Below the pieces are notes generated by a model. It ran no database searches. It was not told the origin of the DNA and saw only the letters and a list, made by a program, of their open reading frames with translations. The position numbers and the translations under genes were made by a program. 64,000 bases of DNA from Hortaea werneckii. Lineage: Eukaryota > Ascomycota > Dothideomycetes > Mycosphaerellales > Teratosphaeriaceae. Every line of letters begins with the position of its first letter. The first letter of the stretch is position 1. Location of the stretch: assembly GCA_037044905.1 (NCBI GenBank), contig JBAOKB010000182.1, positions 310,001-374,000 of the forward strand, written 5' to 3'. This document shows, piece by piece, positions 46,701 through 57,485 of this stretch.

Positions 46701-48296
46701 ACCATACCTCTGGCAATGTCACGACTTGTACTAAGAATGATGAAAAAAGCCATCTTGTGAGGATAAAGTGAGGGAAGCCTCTCTGGTGCCCAGGGCTCGT
46801 CTGCAGTTTGGTCCAGATGGCACGGCACATCTCCAAGGCTTTGTTAGGTATTACGCTCACGTTTGAGGGATCAGCAAGCAACTCCAAGAGAGCATCAGTG
46901 GCCTGGGAGTAAAACTCTTCGCTCTTCTTTTCATCATTAGCGGAAGAGTCTGGCCGACCGTGCACGCGTATTCGGAAGGACTGTTTGCTGGGTTGCTCCA
47001 CAAGAAACGCTCCCTTACGAAGTGTCTCAGCGATCCAAAGGTCAATTCTGGTCTTGCCTGGCCAGTGACATGAGCTTGTCCAAATATCCAAAACTGCAGG
47101 CACAAGTTTCTCACTCCCTGGCTTCTGTTCGATAATCAGTCGAGCGCAGACCGTTGACCACAAGTCCAGAGAACGCCGCTCCTCGATGGCCTGTGGCATG
47201 GACAGATCCCGGACGGATAGAATCATGGTTTCCAATGTACTACTGAAGCTGCCAGACGAAAGCATATCTGTTTGAACATCCGCAAGATAACCTAAATGCG
47301 CGGCGACACGTGATCTCGATCCCGTGCTTGAACCAAACACAGAGTCACTGGACCTTGCAGCAAGATTTTCCGGCAGCAAAGCCAGTAGCTCCTGATGAGA
47401 AAGCGAAGCTATACGATTAGCGAGAAAACCTTCGTCCTGGCGTATGGCCGACAGGAATTGTTTCGTCAATGCACGTGCTGTCTCTGGCAATTGGTGGAGT
47501 GGGAAATGTGAGTCCGTGGCAGACATTTCCGGATCAGAAAGTTGGCAGTCCCGTTGACGGAGCGCGAGCGCGTTCTGCAGAGCGTTCTGCAGACTTACAA
47601 ATCGCTCTTTGTCCTCAGCTCGTATGCATTCGGCCAACGTCTTTTGGAGTAGGTGAGTTGCATGGGCGAGACGGGATATTCCAGCAGCCTTGACCTGGAG
47701 GGAGTGAACATGGTCATCACGCTGCAAAGCCTGACGTTCATGGGACCTTTGAGACTTCAAAAGATGTGCGACATGGGTCAGCGAGGGCGCATTCCGTGGA
47801 GTTGGAGGATCATTGTCAACGCCGGGCAACGAAGGATTCCCGAGAACGCTGTTCCGCTCCGGCGTAGGCGTCTCCGAGGGGTTCTTTCCGTATGATGGGC
47901 AAGTCCCAGGACAAAGAGGCCACCAGGCTTCATGACCATCTCCATGGAGGGCGGACTTGACCTTGGCCTAGGTGGAAGTGAGATCGGCGGCGTGCGTCCT
48001 GAAAGCCCATCCAGCGAAGGGTGTCCGGGAGTGGAAGACCTTGAGGCATGACCAGAGGGGCTCAAAGGTGATACAGGTGCTGCGAAAGTAACGTTGGTTA
48101 GCGGCTGCTCTTGACAGTTGCCAGCATTGCATTGCCAGCTCATCAGCGGCAGGTATGCTCTAGGTTCCAGCGGGAAGGGCTGTGATTGGTCTCTGCAAGC
48201 GCAGCAGGACGGGGCAGCTCATCATGAAGGCGGCGAGTGGAACATACAGCGCAACTTCTCCTTGACTTCCTCCAGCGGCACATCGACGTCCAGCAT
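43722..48296 (-). CDS. Large conserved fungal protein, function unknown (three frame breaks)
   Basis: Exons 48248-48296, 46550-48079 and 43722-46499 (introns 168 and 50 nt) give about 1,451 aa once frame breaks near 47907 (missing G), 44305 (extra T) and 44240 (extra G) are corrected. It starts MLDVDVPLEEVKEKLR, then a Pro/Ser-rich region (HPSLDGLSGRTPPISLPPRP, SYGKNPSETPTPERNS). A helical section carries LPETARALTKQFL, and a long mixed section ends with a helical C-terminus. There, MADAGYLLQITAREGNH and AQRELATLYLTNPDL look like a Sel1/TPR-type hairpin, followed by VAHHWMSLSSKSGDGLAKEYL. The sequence reads like a cytosolic scaffold. I do not recognise a named family, and no catalytic motif is evident. 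Confidence 0.72.
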
Positions 48297-49488
48297 CGCT
48301 CGACGTCAGATGGGTGGCACGGGAATTCGTCCTTACTCGAGTTCCGTCTCTCAGCTTTCATCAGCTCATCCTGCGCGAGCAAGAGCGGGGGAGAGGCCGC
48401 CGCACTAGCGGTGGAGGTGAGCTGCAGCCAGCCGAGCCGTAGGCGATTCGGCGACAAATGGCATTGGCACGGTGAGCGAGATCGAGGGCAGAGGGAGAGA
48501 GAGAGAGAGAGCGGAGCGCGTGTGGTTGCGGGAAAGCATCCAGCTCTGGAATTGGGGGATGGTGACGGACTATGGTAAGCTGTAGCGAGTGTCGACTGGC
48601 GGGACGAGTCGCGGTAGAAAAGGAGGGCCAACAGCTTCCGGCAGAAGCAGGACTCGTCACGCGCGCACAGCTGAGGTGGTGTGGCGGCGGACCAATCACG
48701 GGCGGCGGAGATCCTGGTTCAGCCGCTGCAGCTCCTCCCAGATCAGTAGGCTGCATGGAAAGAAAGCACACCGTCTCAACCTGTTCAATCTCTCCAACCT
48801 GTCTCGACGGTCTCGCGAGAGGGCGGAAACGACGAGAAGACCTACTGCAGGCAATGCGCTATTTTGGTCTTTCTATTGAGGTACCTGGGTACCTATCATA
48901 GACTGTCGAAGAATCAGCAGCAGCAGCAGTAGAAACAAGGTTCTAAGCTGTACTACATAGTATGTACCTGCCCAGGCAACTCATCAAGACACGTCGATGC
49001 TGCGCCAAGAGTCTTACGGCATCGTCTGCATTATTACATAGTATCTACGAGCGGGAACTACTAGTACTATGTACCTTGTAAACTCGCTAGGTAGCAATGC
49101 GAGTGTCATTCGTCGCAAGTGTGAGACATTTCGGTCGCCAAAATGCGGCCTCACGGCACGTGCGTCCGTCTGTCCATGCTCGTCCTGAACGTCGAGTGTA
49201 CGGTAAGATTTTGTTTGATACATACCTATGGACGATGTAGTGTACATGATAGGACCATCCATCTGATGATGAATCAGTAGTCAGCACTGATGGCCGAATC
49301 CGCAAAGGCTGGTAAAGGAAGGTAAGGTTTCGAGCTTGTCGAGCGGTGTCTGCATGTGGGGATTGATCAGAACGGAACCCCATGGTGGGATCTATGGCCA
49401 CAGGAAAGTCACCGCACGCATGTCAAATAAGTAATTCGCCTGCAAGATGTGAGCATGATTCTCTGCATCTCCTTGGGCTCATATCATC
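48297..49488. promoter_or_regulatory. Divergent promoter region, 1.2 kb, with microsatellites
   Basis: Between the large unknown gene and the serine hydrolase. It contains (GA)n at 48495-48511, (CAG)5 near 48915-48929, and a cluster of TACATAGTA/GGTACCTA-type motifs from about 48880 to 49240. Frames on both strands look non-coding. Confidence 0.55.
48495..48511. repeat. (GA)n microsatellite
   Basis: About eight GA dinucleotides in a purine-rich strand, 200 bp upstream of the start codon of the large minus-strand gene. Confidence 0.8.
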
Positions 49489-51057
49489 ATGCCTCCGCTG
49501 CACTCATCTGTCTTCTCCGCCCGAGCAAGCGAGCTCATCAGTGAGCACAAGGTCCCGGGTCTCGCGCTTGCACTAGTCCATCATGGCCATGTCTCCTCGA
49601 CCGCTATGGGGCAAGCATGTCTTGACCCGCCCAGAGCCTGCAGGACGGATTCCCTCTTTGACATAGCGAGCGCCTCAAAATCACTCACAGCAGCATCAGT
49701 CGCACTACTCGTGGCCGACAATGAGAAACATCCAGATGTACAATGGCATGCCAAAATGGCCCATCTCCTTCCGGGCGACTTCGTTATGCAGGAGCAGTCG
49801 TATACAAACGATATCACTGTTGAAGATATTCTGAGCCATAGGACTGGGCTGCCTTCGTAAGTATTGTACTCGGGTATTCCCCGCCGGAACCCTACTGAAG
49901 CTTAGAACCAGGCACGACAACTCCTATCTCGGAGTACGAGCAGCATGTCCTGATGATGCTCGATCCATTACCCGCGTAACCTGCGCAACCTCCCGTTGGC
50001 CGCGCCTATACGGACCAAGTACATGTACTGCAATATGATGTTTACCGTAGCCACGCGCTTGATAGAGGTGAGCTCCGGCCTTCAATTCCAAGACTATTTG
50101 GAAGAGCATTTCTTTTCCAAGCTCAACATGACCTCTACCAATCTGCAACCAAGCAGAGCTCGCTCGAAAGGCTATGGGGACCGTATCGCAACTGGATACG
50201 CTTGGCATGATGAAGACGGAACGTATCAGATGGTGGATATTCTCGACTCGCCAGAAGATCAAGGCGCAGGGTCCATTATTACGAGCGTGGACGACTACAT
50301 TCTCTACATCAGAGCTATCCTACAGCGCACGCACCCCTTCACTGAAAATGTCTACGATGGCTTGACTCGGTCTCGCACACTGGTGGATCCTTCTCACAAT
50401 CATCCGAAGCCCTTCACTTCTCCCTTGATTTACGCAGCTGGTTTGGAAACCTTTTACTACCGTGGACATCAAGTCGTCCGCCATGACGGTTTGATAGATG
50501 GGTATGGCAGTACACACTTTTTTCTACCAGCACATGACTTTGGCGGGGTCATCTTTGGCAACTCGGAGGGCATGGAAACAGTTGCTGAGGTCCTCTCAAA
50601 TACAATCATTGATGAGCTTCTGGATGTGCCGCACAATGAGCGTCCTGATTGGAACGAGCTCTCGAAGCAGGAGGATGCGGAAGACGACAATGCAGCTAAC
50701 AAGCAGCTCGAAAACATTACACAGGCTTTATGTCCTGGCATTGTGGACGCGCAACCGCAGACGCTGCCGCTTGACTCCTACACGGGAACATACAACAATG
50801 CCGGCTACCACGACTTGACAGTCGAAATTCGGGATGACGGGTTGTTCATCGACGCCACTGACAGATCGATGGGCTTCACTCTTACCTTCGACCATGTCTG
50901 TGAAAACTCCAAGTACGTCGCGCACCTAAGCGACTTTCAGACGGGTGGCGACGACCCCTTCGCAGCCGAGTTCAAGCTCGAAAACGGTAGAGCGGTGTCC
51001 ATGGGACTACACCTCGAGTCTGACCTGACACAGTATATTTGGTTCGACAGAAAGTGA
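49489..51057 (+). CDS. Beta-lactamase-related serine hydrolase (one frame break)
   Basis: Class C beta-lactamase/transesterase fold (the family that includes EstB and LovD-like enzymes). The nucleophile motif SxxK is in FDIASASKSLTAAS near residue 66, and the Tyr motif YxN is in TKYMYCNMMFTVATRL. HDGLIDGYGSTHFFLP supplies the third conserved segment. A C-terminal lipocalin-like beta domain starts around SYTGTYNNAGYHDLTVEI. The 55-nt intron 49857-49911 joins TGLPS to HDNSYLG. A base is missing near 49977 (ACCCGCGTAACC), after which RNLPLAAPIRTKY is regained. Corrected length is 504 aa. There is no signal peptide at this ATG, so it is probably cytosolic. Such enzymes hydrolyse or transfer esters and amides; the substrate is unknown. 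Confidence 0.85.
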
Positions 51058-51457
51058 GATTGCGTTGGTTTTTCAACGCGGCTACATTACTATATCTAGA
51101 TGCAGGTTCCTGTTGATCAGTACATATGAAAGTACACATGCCTACTGGAATTTGCCTGCAGCTATTGAGGTCCGTCCCTACTGTAGTTGCGTTGCAAGGA
51201 GAGTGATGCTCGCGGTTTTGACACTGATCGTAGCTAATAACTAGCTAGCGTCGCTATGGTTGATAAACGGATGTTACAAAATAAACGTAACCAGATCAAT
51301 TCTCCCTCTATTAATAATGCTTGTAGATAATGCCAGTACCCATAATGCCCATTTGCTCGCTTGAACGCCTCAATCATCTAAATTCTAACATCGAACACAT
51401 CGTAAATGAAATGCACACTTCTCCGGTTTTTCCACCCAGAGCAGACCTATTTTCGAC
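51058..51457. other. Convergent intergenic spacer, 400 bp
   Basis: AT-richer 3' flanks of the serine hydrolase and MFS genes; no gene seen. Confidence 0.6.
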
Positions 51458-53345
51458 CTACTCAAACTCAGATTCAGCAATGCTTTCCGGCACGCCTCTT
51501 CTACGCTCCAACGCTGCCTCCTCTTTGGCTTGCTGCTTCATGACCTTCCGACCTTGCACCTGCACGAACACGACCAGAATAATGCCAATTACAGTACCCA
51601 GAATGGCAAAGAAGGAATTGATCGGGATTGGATTGCCGTGGAATGCGTCATAATTCAGCGCATCGATCGCGGGCTGGAACAGGTTGACCAGGCCGCTCAA
51701 GCAGATGATCGTACCGTAGATCTTTCCGAAGGTCGCGAAACCAAACACCTTCGTTGCATAGTCGGACATGGCGGAATAGTAAAGCGGTCGCAGGAGAACG
51801 AAGAAGATGACGTTGACGAACCCAGCCCAGTAGAAAGGCAAGGACCCAAAGAAGCCGACAAGTGTAATAAGCGCGACCAGGACGGCAAGCATGTTACCAG
51901 TGCTCGCGTTATCGAGCAGCATGCCGATGAATGGCGTTGCCGCGACCCCTCCGACAGGCAAAGCAATGTCAAAGAATGAATTGATGTTCTTGGAGAGCTT
52001 TTCTGAGCCCAGCATGACTTCGTACTGTGTCCGAATGGTAGCAATGAAGAAGTTCATGCGCAGCATCTGAAGCACAGTCAGGAGTGTCATGAGGATAAAC
52101 CAAGGCGACAGCATCTGCTCCCCAGCTGACTTTCCATGGAGGGCGCCCCAAACGCCACTGGCGGCATGTCGCTCTTCTTCTTTGTGCTCACGAGCTTCCC
52201 GAAAGTCGGCGTCTCCCAAAAGCTTGTCGAGCTCGGCCAACTTCGACTCACGGTGCTCTCGCCTCTGTGCGCGAAGCTTGCGGACCTCGTTATCGCTTAG
52301 CTCGTCATCTGAATCATGGACATCGCGAGTGGCATCTTCTGCCCTTTCGTATTTGGCTTCAAGCTGCGGGACAGACTTGTATCCGTCAGGAGTCATTAGT
52401 GTAACCTGAGCGACCAGTATGATGGCTGGCACGACCAGGTACGCAAAGAAGAACTTTTCGGGCGTAAATCTGCCCTCGGTGGCTTCGTAGATGATGCGGT
52501 AAAAAAGAAAGACGGCGGCACTCGCATCGAACGCGCCAGTGACCGTGGCCACAATGGTTCCCGCGTACATCGGGAATGCATTGGCTATGGAGAAGGATGG
52601 CAAGAAGACGAATGTGCCACCGAGCGCGAGAAAGATGTTGCCCATAATGTAGCCATCAAACTCCGGGATCTTAAATGCGTAACCCATGAGAATGCTTCCA
52701 ACTGCCAAACAAAAGCTGCCAATGACCGCACAAACGCGAGGTCCATAGCGATCAAGAATTGTGCCGACTGGAAGCGCTGACACATTGCAGGTAGTAGAAG
52801 CCACGGCAAAGAAAAAGTTCATGCGCAGATCTTGAGCATAGCAAACTTCAACATCGGCCTCGAGCTCCTCAGGGGTACAGAGCTCACGGTAGACTCCTTC
52901 GCTAATGAGGACGGGCTTGAGGGCGGCGAAACCAAACACGATTCCTGAAGCCAGCCAACAAGCAACGACAGTAAAGACTACCTGAGCTGCGAAAGAATTA
53001 GCAACGGCTCCGATCAAGATAGATGCAATACATACCGAATCGCTTGTACGTGGCAACCTTGTAAGCCGCCTTGCCACCAGTCGGATGAGTGGCTTGGGAG
53101 GCCTCTCCGTGGTGAGAGAGGGCATCGTAGCTAATCACATGGCGGAGCGACCTCATCGAGCCTTTGCCGCGAAGTGACTGCTGAGGCCACTCGCGGTGTG
53201 GCGGTGGAGCATAATTGTTGTTGATGGTTCCATAGCCGTTCGTCTGCCGGTGCGGCGAAAGGGTAGGGGAGAGCCAGTCTTCGGGAAGTTGTGGCGGTTG
53301 GCGATCTGTGCCTTCGATTGAAGTTACGCGCTGGATGAGCGACAT
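51458..53345 (-). CDS. MFS transporter, FMP42/SLC43-like
   Basis: Two exons, 53036-53345 and 51458-52986, joined across a 49-nt intron give 612 aa and restore YKRF-AQVVFTVVACWLASG. A long hydrophilic N-terminus (MSLIQRVTSIEGTDRQPP, then Ser/Pro-rich) precedes about 12 membrane helices. GTILDRYGPRVCAVIGSFC is the MFS loop 2-3 motif. A charged central loop (DDELSDNEVRKLRAQRREHR and a run of Glu/Lys) separates the two six-helix halves. The overall layout matches fungal FMP42-like proteins, which are related to SLC43 amino-acid carriers; transport of amino acids is a family inference. An open frame reading through the intron (start near 53125) is not the true N-terminus. No frame break. Confidence 0.87.
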
Positions 53346-54581
53346 GAACCACCGCGCTGTGTGAAGCACAAGGATTTAGGCACCTGTTGAAGGTCTTCTG
53401 ATGCAGGCAATCAGGACGTGAAGTGATGAATGGAAACGCTGGCAAGTTAGGAGAGACGGCAAAGGAGATTGTGATGAATCGAAGTGCAGGCACGCGCGAC
53501 GCTCACACCTAGAAGGTTCCTTCGATGCGATGCGACCAGGCTCTGTGGACGGCGAGCAGGGCAGCTCCACCAGCACTCTTCTCGTCGTTGACGGCTCCAC
53601 TCGGTGACAGATGCCCGCGCAACAGCAGCTCACCTCGCACCAGAGTCTTTACACCACGCGTTGAGCAATGCCGGTCTGTGATTCTTGCTTGTTGCTTGTG
53701 GGAAAGGACTGCGAGCAATTTGAAGACGGCTCGGCAATATATGTTTCACGTTCCGATTAGCGGCAAAACGGTCGATTACCCCGCCCTGGTCCAAGGCTCC
53801 GGCTGTGATTGGATCGCACCTCGACGTCTTGGCCGATAGTGAGCCCCAATCGGGTAATGCTGGGGTGACTTCGCTTCGCCAATTTGCCCCCCCTCCCCCC
53901 CCGCCACTCTCTCACACACAATCCAGTGGCCTCGTGACACGCATTATTATTGCGCGGTGTCTTTTACCGCCGCTGCGGCAACAAATGTTCTTCTGGTTGC
54001 TTCGATACCTGTAACTTTACGACGGAAATACAGCCGTTACAATGTGCTCTTTGGTCAACCTTCAAACGTTGCGGCCCGAACGCCGCCTCGGGACTTGCAG
54101 GACGCATATGCACCTTTGTGTACGCGAATTGGTCGAGATTCGGCAGCCCACCGAGCCCACTACTTCACACTTGTTGGGTTGCTTGTGCGCGCCCACAGAG
54201 ATAGACTTCCTTAATACCGTATAATATTGCGGTGTAGAACCATTACATTGGGTGTTTGCGTATCTGTCGTTGCGTCAGTCTGACGACGATGCCTTCCAAG
54301 TCTCCCACGCACGTGCCAATGCCCTGTTGCCGTCACTTCACGTGCTAGTGCGACCTTCTGCGTAACGATTTCATCTCGTGCACGACATGTTCCCTACGTG
54401 ATAGGCGGTGCTGACTCAATCAACCCAATCACCGCTACCCGCTGTCACTGCAGGCAAGATAACCATTTCATCAATCACTGGAACCATCTGGCATTGGATG
54501 CTACACCTGCTACTTGAACCTTCACTAGACCTGAATGCGGCGCGGAGCGCAGTCTTCTAGACCGCTCCAACAGCTGGCTGT
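53346..54581. other. Intergenic, 1.2 kb
   Basis: Promoter of the MFS gene and 3' flank of the NmrA-like gene. It has a C-rich run near 53886-53902. No conserved frame on either strand. Confidence 0.6.
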
Positions 54582-55611
54582 TTACGACCATGGATCTGTG
54601 TCAGCCCGCTTCACCGCCGCTCTGGTCGCCTCATCGATATCTTCTCCGGGAAGATTCAACATTTTGTTCACTGTCCCTTTGCTCGCCTCAAAGTTACCAA
54701 CGCCATCCGAGAAGAAGATACGAGAATATAGCATCTTAGCAAAACCAAGCCGGTCGCCTGTCTTCATTGCCTCTGACCCAGCAGCGAAACGCTCTTGAGC
54801 CGGCTCATACTTGATTTGCCAGTCGCTCTCCTGTGTACCAGTGGCACGAAGCGCGGACGCAAACATGTCTTTTTGGCTGATGGTGAAGGAGCAGACGTAG
54901 ATAACCTTGTTCTTGAGAGCTTCCAAACACTCGCCTTTTCCGTCACCCTCTGGCGACACGGGCAAGCTCAGCAAGCGAGCGACCGCGCGCCCGACTTGCG
55001 GCCAGGTGGACATGCTCGTCTTTATTTCACCATCGTCGAAAAAAGTGAAAGTGCGATCGGTGAAATCACAGCCGTACGCTGCTGGAATCGCGAGGCTCCA
55101 CTCATACCAGAAGCCCGTGACGACGGAAATATAAGAGCATTTCCCTCCGGTCCTTTCAATCTCCTCGCGGGCATTGGCTTTCGGCGCAAAGATCGGAACG
55201 TCCTTCAACAGCGCCGCATGAGCGGTATCTGGCGACCACTCATTCGGTAAGATCCAATGGACATCAGCTTCAGCTGCCGCTTGATGAGCTTCGACTGCTG
55301 ATCAGGCGGAGCCGCGCCGCCAAGCGTGATGATGAGAGCCTCATGGCCCTTCAAGGCTTCGATGATGGTACTCGAGTCCTCATAGTCGATCTCGGCGACG
55401 CGAAGACCTTCGGGAATCTTGCTTTTGCTACCCTTGCGTGTCAGAGCTGTGATCGAGTGTTTCCAGTGTCGAGTAGCTCCTTCGCGATGAATTCGCCGAC
55501 GTGACCCCCTGCCTGGTAATTTGCTTATTAGTGAGGAGATAGGGAGGGCTTGAAATAGCTGATACGTACTCCAACCAAGGCGACTTTGGTAATGTGATTC
55601 CTTGCCGACAT
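54582..55611 (-). CDS. NmrA-like NAD(P)-binding protein (two frame breaks)
   Basis: Exon 1 (55570-55611) encodes MSARNHITKVALVG. A 57-nt intron leads into AGGHVGEFIAKELLDTG, completing the GxGGxxG dinucleotide-binding loop of a Rossmann fold. Then come STIIEALKGHEALIITLGG, DVHWILPNEWSPDTAH, PIFAPKANAREEIER, CSYISVVTGFWYEWSL and TFTFFDDGEIKTSMSTW, which match fungal NmrA/isoflavone-reductase-like proteins. Bases are missing near 55458 (AAAA run) and 55280 (GGC run). Corrected length is 324 aa. NmrA itself is a redox-sensing repressor partner in nitrogen control, but most relatives, probably including this one, are reductases or regulators of unknown substrate. Confidence 0.82.
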
Positions 55612-56569
55612 CGCTGGAGATGCTGTTGTGCGAACGTACAAGTGTTCAATGCCGCAGGTTGGTAATGAGTTGCTGCACTTACACCAAGTCTTGAGACGCG
55701 GACGACATGGCCATGGGATTGCCTACTTATCCTTTTTCAATCTCTCCTAAAGTCACTGTTATTGACATCACGACTCGTTGTTCGGACTTTAGCAATACAA
55801 TGTATCTCCGTAGGATTCTCTCGCCGAACCTATTTGCATGATGTCCTTTTCGCATTGGCTAAGGCACCCATACCAGCAGAGAAGGAGTAGAGATTTTCAC
55901 CTCCTAAACGCTGTCGAGTGTGTCAAGAGCAATTAAAGACGTTGAGATTATGATTGATCTTGCCAACGGAGGCGCACATAATAACGCGCACTTCCTTGAC
56001 GCTGGTGACAATTGATGTTTCGAGCACGACTTTGACAGAAAAGGCTTTCGGAGATAAGGGACATAACGCTGATAACGAGTACCTAGCTGTGAACTACCAC
56101 CGATCTTGTTTTCCTCAAAACCTTAAGGCTGGTTAAGTCCGAGTCAGCTCCTCAAGCCTTTGCCGTGCTTCGTGCCTGCTGCAGGAGTACGCTATGGTGA
56201 AGCATGATTTGAAGGCTAGTGTTCTCAGCTGGGATTTAAGCGGACCTGGCACGACAGCCACTCCTGGTAAAATCCCCTAATGCGAACATTTTCGGAAGGC
56301 TGTAAGATGGAGGCACTCTGTCAAAGAACACGCAAAGTGTGCGCTCATGTCGTCTTACCCTGCATCATGTGCGATCAGACTGCTGCTTCATAGACGATTC
56401 GTGCCCACGGTTTTCTTCGTCAAGTCATTATGGCGTTTGGCACCCTGCTACCACATCCGTCATTTCAATTCCATCGTGACGCCTCTTATGCCAATTACTC
56501 CCCCTCGACAACAGGTCTTAAAAAGTCCCCCGACCTTATTGGCTATTTGCAAGGGCGGCCGCACCTTGC
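55612..56569. other. Intergenic, 958 bp
   Basis: Promoter of the NmrA-like gene and 3' flank of the CHY gene. Slightly AT-rich; no gene seen. Confidence 0.6.
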
Positions 56570-56996
56570 TCAGCCTAGCCGCGCTGCCTCACCCTCATCG
56601 TCCCAAATAGTCAACTCTTCTCTGCCCTTTAAGCGATCATCCTTGATCATCCTCGCATCTTTCCGCACGTCATCACCCTCGACCTCCAGCCTTGGCTTTG
56701 GCTCCTTCGCTTCGATGACAAAGTGGTTGTCGCAAAAGGGACAGAACTCGTCGCTCTCCTCAAACTCATTCATGTCCTTCCTGAAACACTTCTTGCACTT
56801 CTTGCAGGCGAATACCATCTCCATTGTCGGCTTAAGCTCGTGATCCTGTGATTCGGCGTGGCAGTGGGCACAGTCGAACCATTGCCGGCAGCAGGGCGAA
56901 CGGATGGACACCTGCGCGTTTAGGATGTGTTTGCTACTGGTGATTAGTGATATGCAAGCGGGAAGCGTCTGGCAGACAGGACTGAACATACCACAT
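56570..56996 (-). CDS. Small CHY-type zinc-finger protein
   Basis: The start codon lies in a five-base exon (56992-56996, ATGTG), spliced across 58 nt (donor GTATGT, acceptor TAG) to 56570-56933. This yields MCKHILNAQVSIRSPC at the N-terminus and 122 aa in total. Without the splice, the first Cys and His of the zinc cluster would be lost. The cluster continues with CCRQWFDCAHCHAESQDHEL, FACKKCKKCFRK and EFCPFCDNHFV, followed by a charged tail (RLEVEGDDVRKDARM). CHY fingers bind several Zn ions; members include HOT13 and Pirh2-like proteins, but this short version is fungal and of unknown role. No frame break. Confidence 0.82.
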
Positions 56997-57485
56997 TTTG
57001 TCGGCGTCGGCTCTCAGACAGTTCAGGTGGTGCAAGCGTCAATTCCCGTCGCGCGTGGCAGACGCGTTTGAAGAGAAGACGGAGAGGGCATACAACCGGT
57101 TGGCCGAGTTTCGGATGCCCGTTCCCGAGCTGTTTCAGGTGCCGAATCCAGGGTCCCGGATAACGGCTGAACGGCAGCGGATGGGGCCGTCAGCGCGCGC
57201 GCGCGCCCTTGCGCACACGAGCCGGAGCATGAGTTTACGCGGCCTGCGACACGGGTTTCAGCATTCTGAAGCCCACCTGACTGCGAACTTGGATTAGAGC
57301 AAACCCGACAAGCAACATACAACTCATACACATCCAAAAATCATATTCAGCGTGGCTGTCATCTGGCCGGACCTCCCAAACAGCGATCGGAGAATTTGGA
57401 AGACATGGGACACAGCATACGTGCGCTTAGGTAGCGGACCGCCGCTGAGTGACTGTCAAGAGCAAAAAGACCGGGCCCGGGCAAC
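56997..57485. promoter_or_regulatory. Divergent promoter, CHY / 5-phosphatase, with (GC)7
   Basis: 489 bp between head-to-head starts, GC-rich, with an alternating (GC)7 run at 57193-57206 that could adopt Z-DNA. A plus-strand frame (56998-57297) containing RMPVPELFQVPNPGS looks protein-like but has no domain I recognise and overlaps the CHY start. Confidence 0.5.

Noticed and set aside
51458..53125. Start of the MFS protein at 53125 (MPSLTTERPP)
   Set aside because: That frame reads through the 52987-53035 intron; splicing to the frame starting at 53345 gives the expected hydrophilic N-terminus and KRFAQVVF junction.
56998..57297. Plus frame containing RMPVPELFQVPNPGS
   Set aside because: Protein-like composition, but no known domain, no splice partner found, and it lies in the spacer between two confirmed divergent starts; kept as doubtful.
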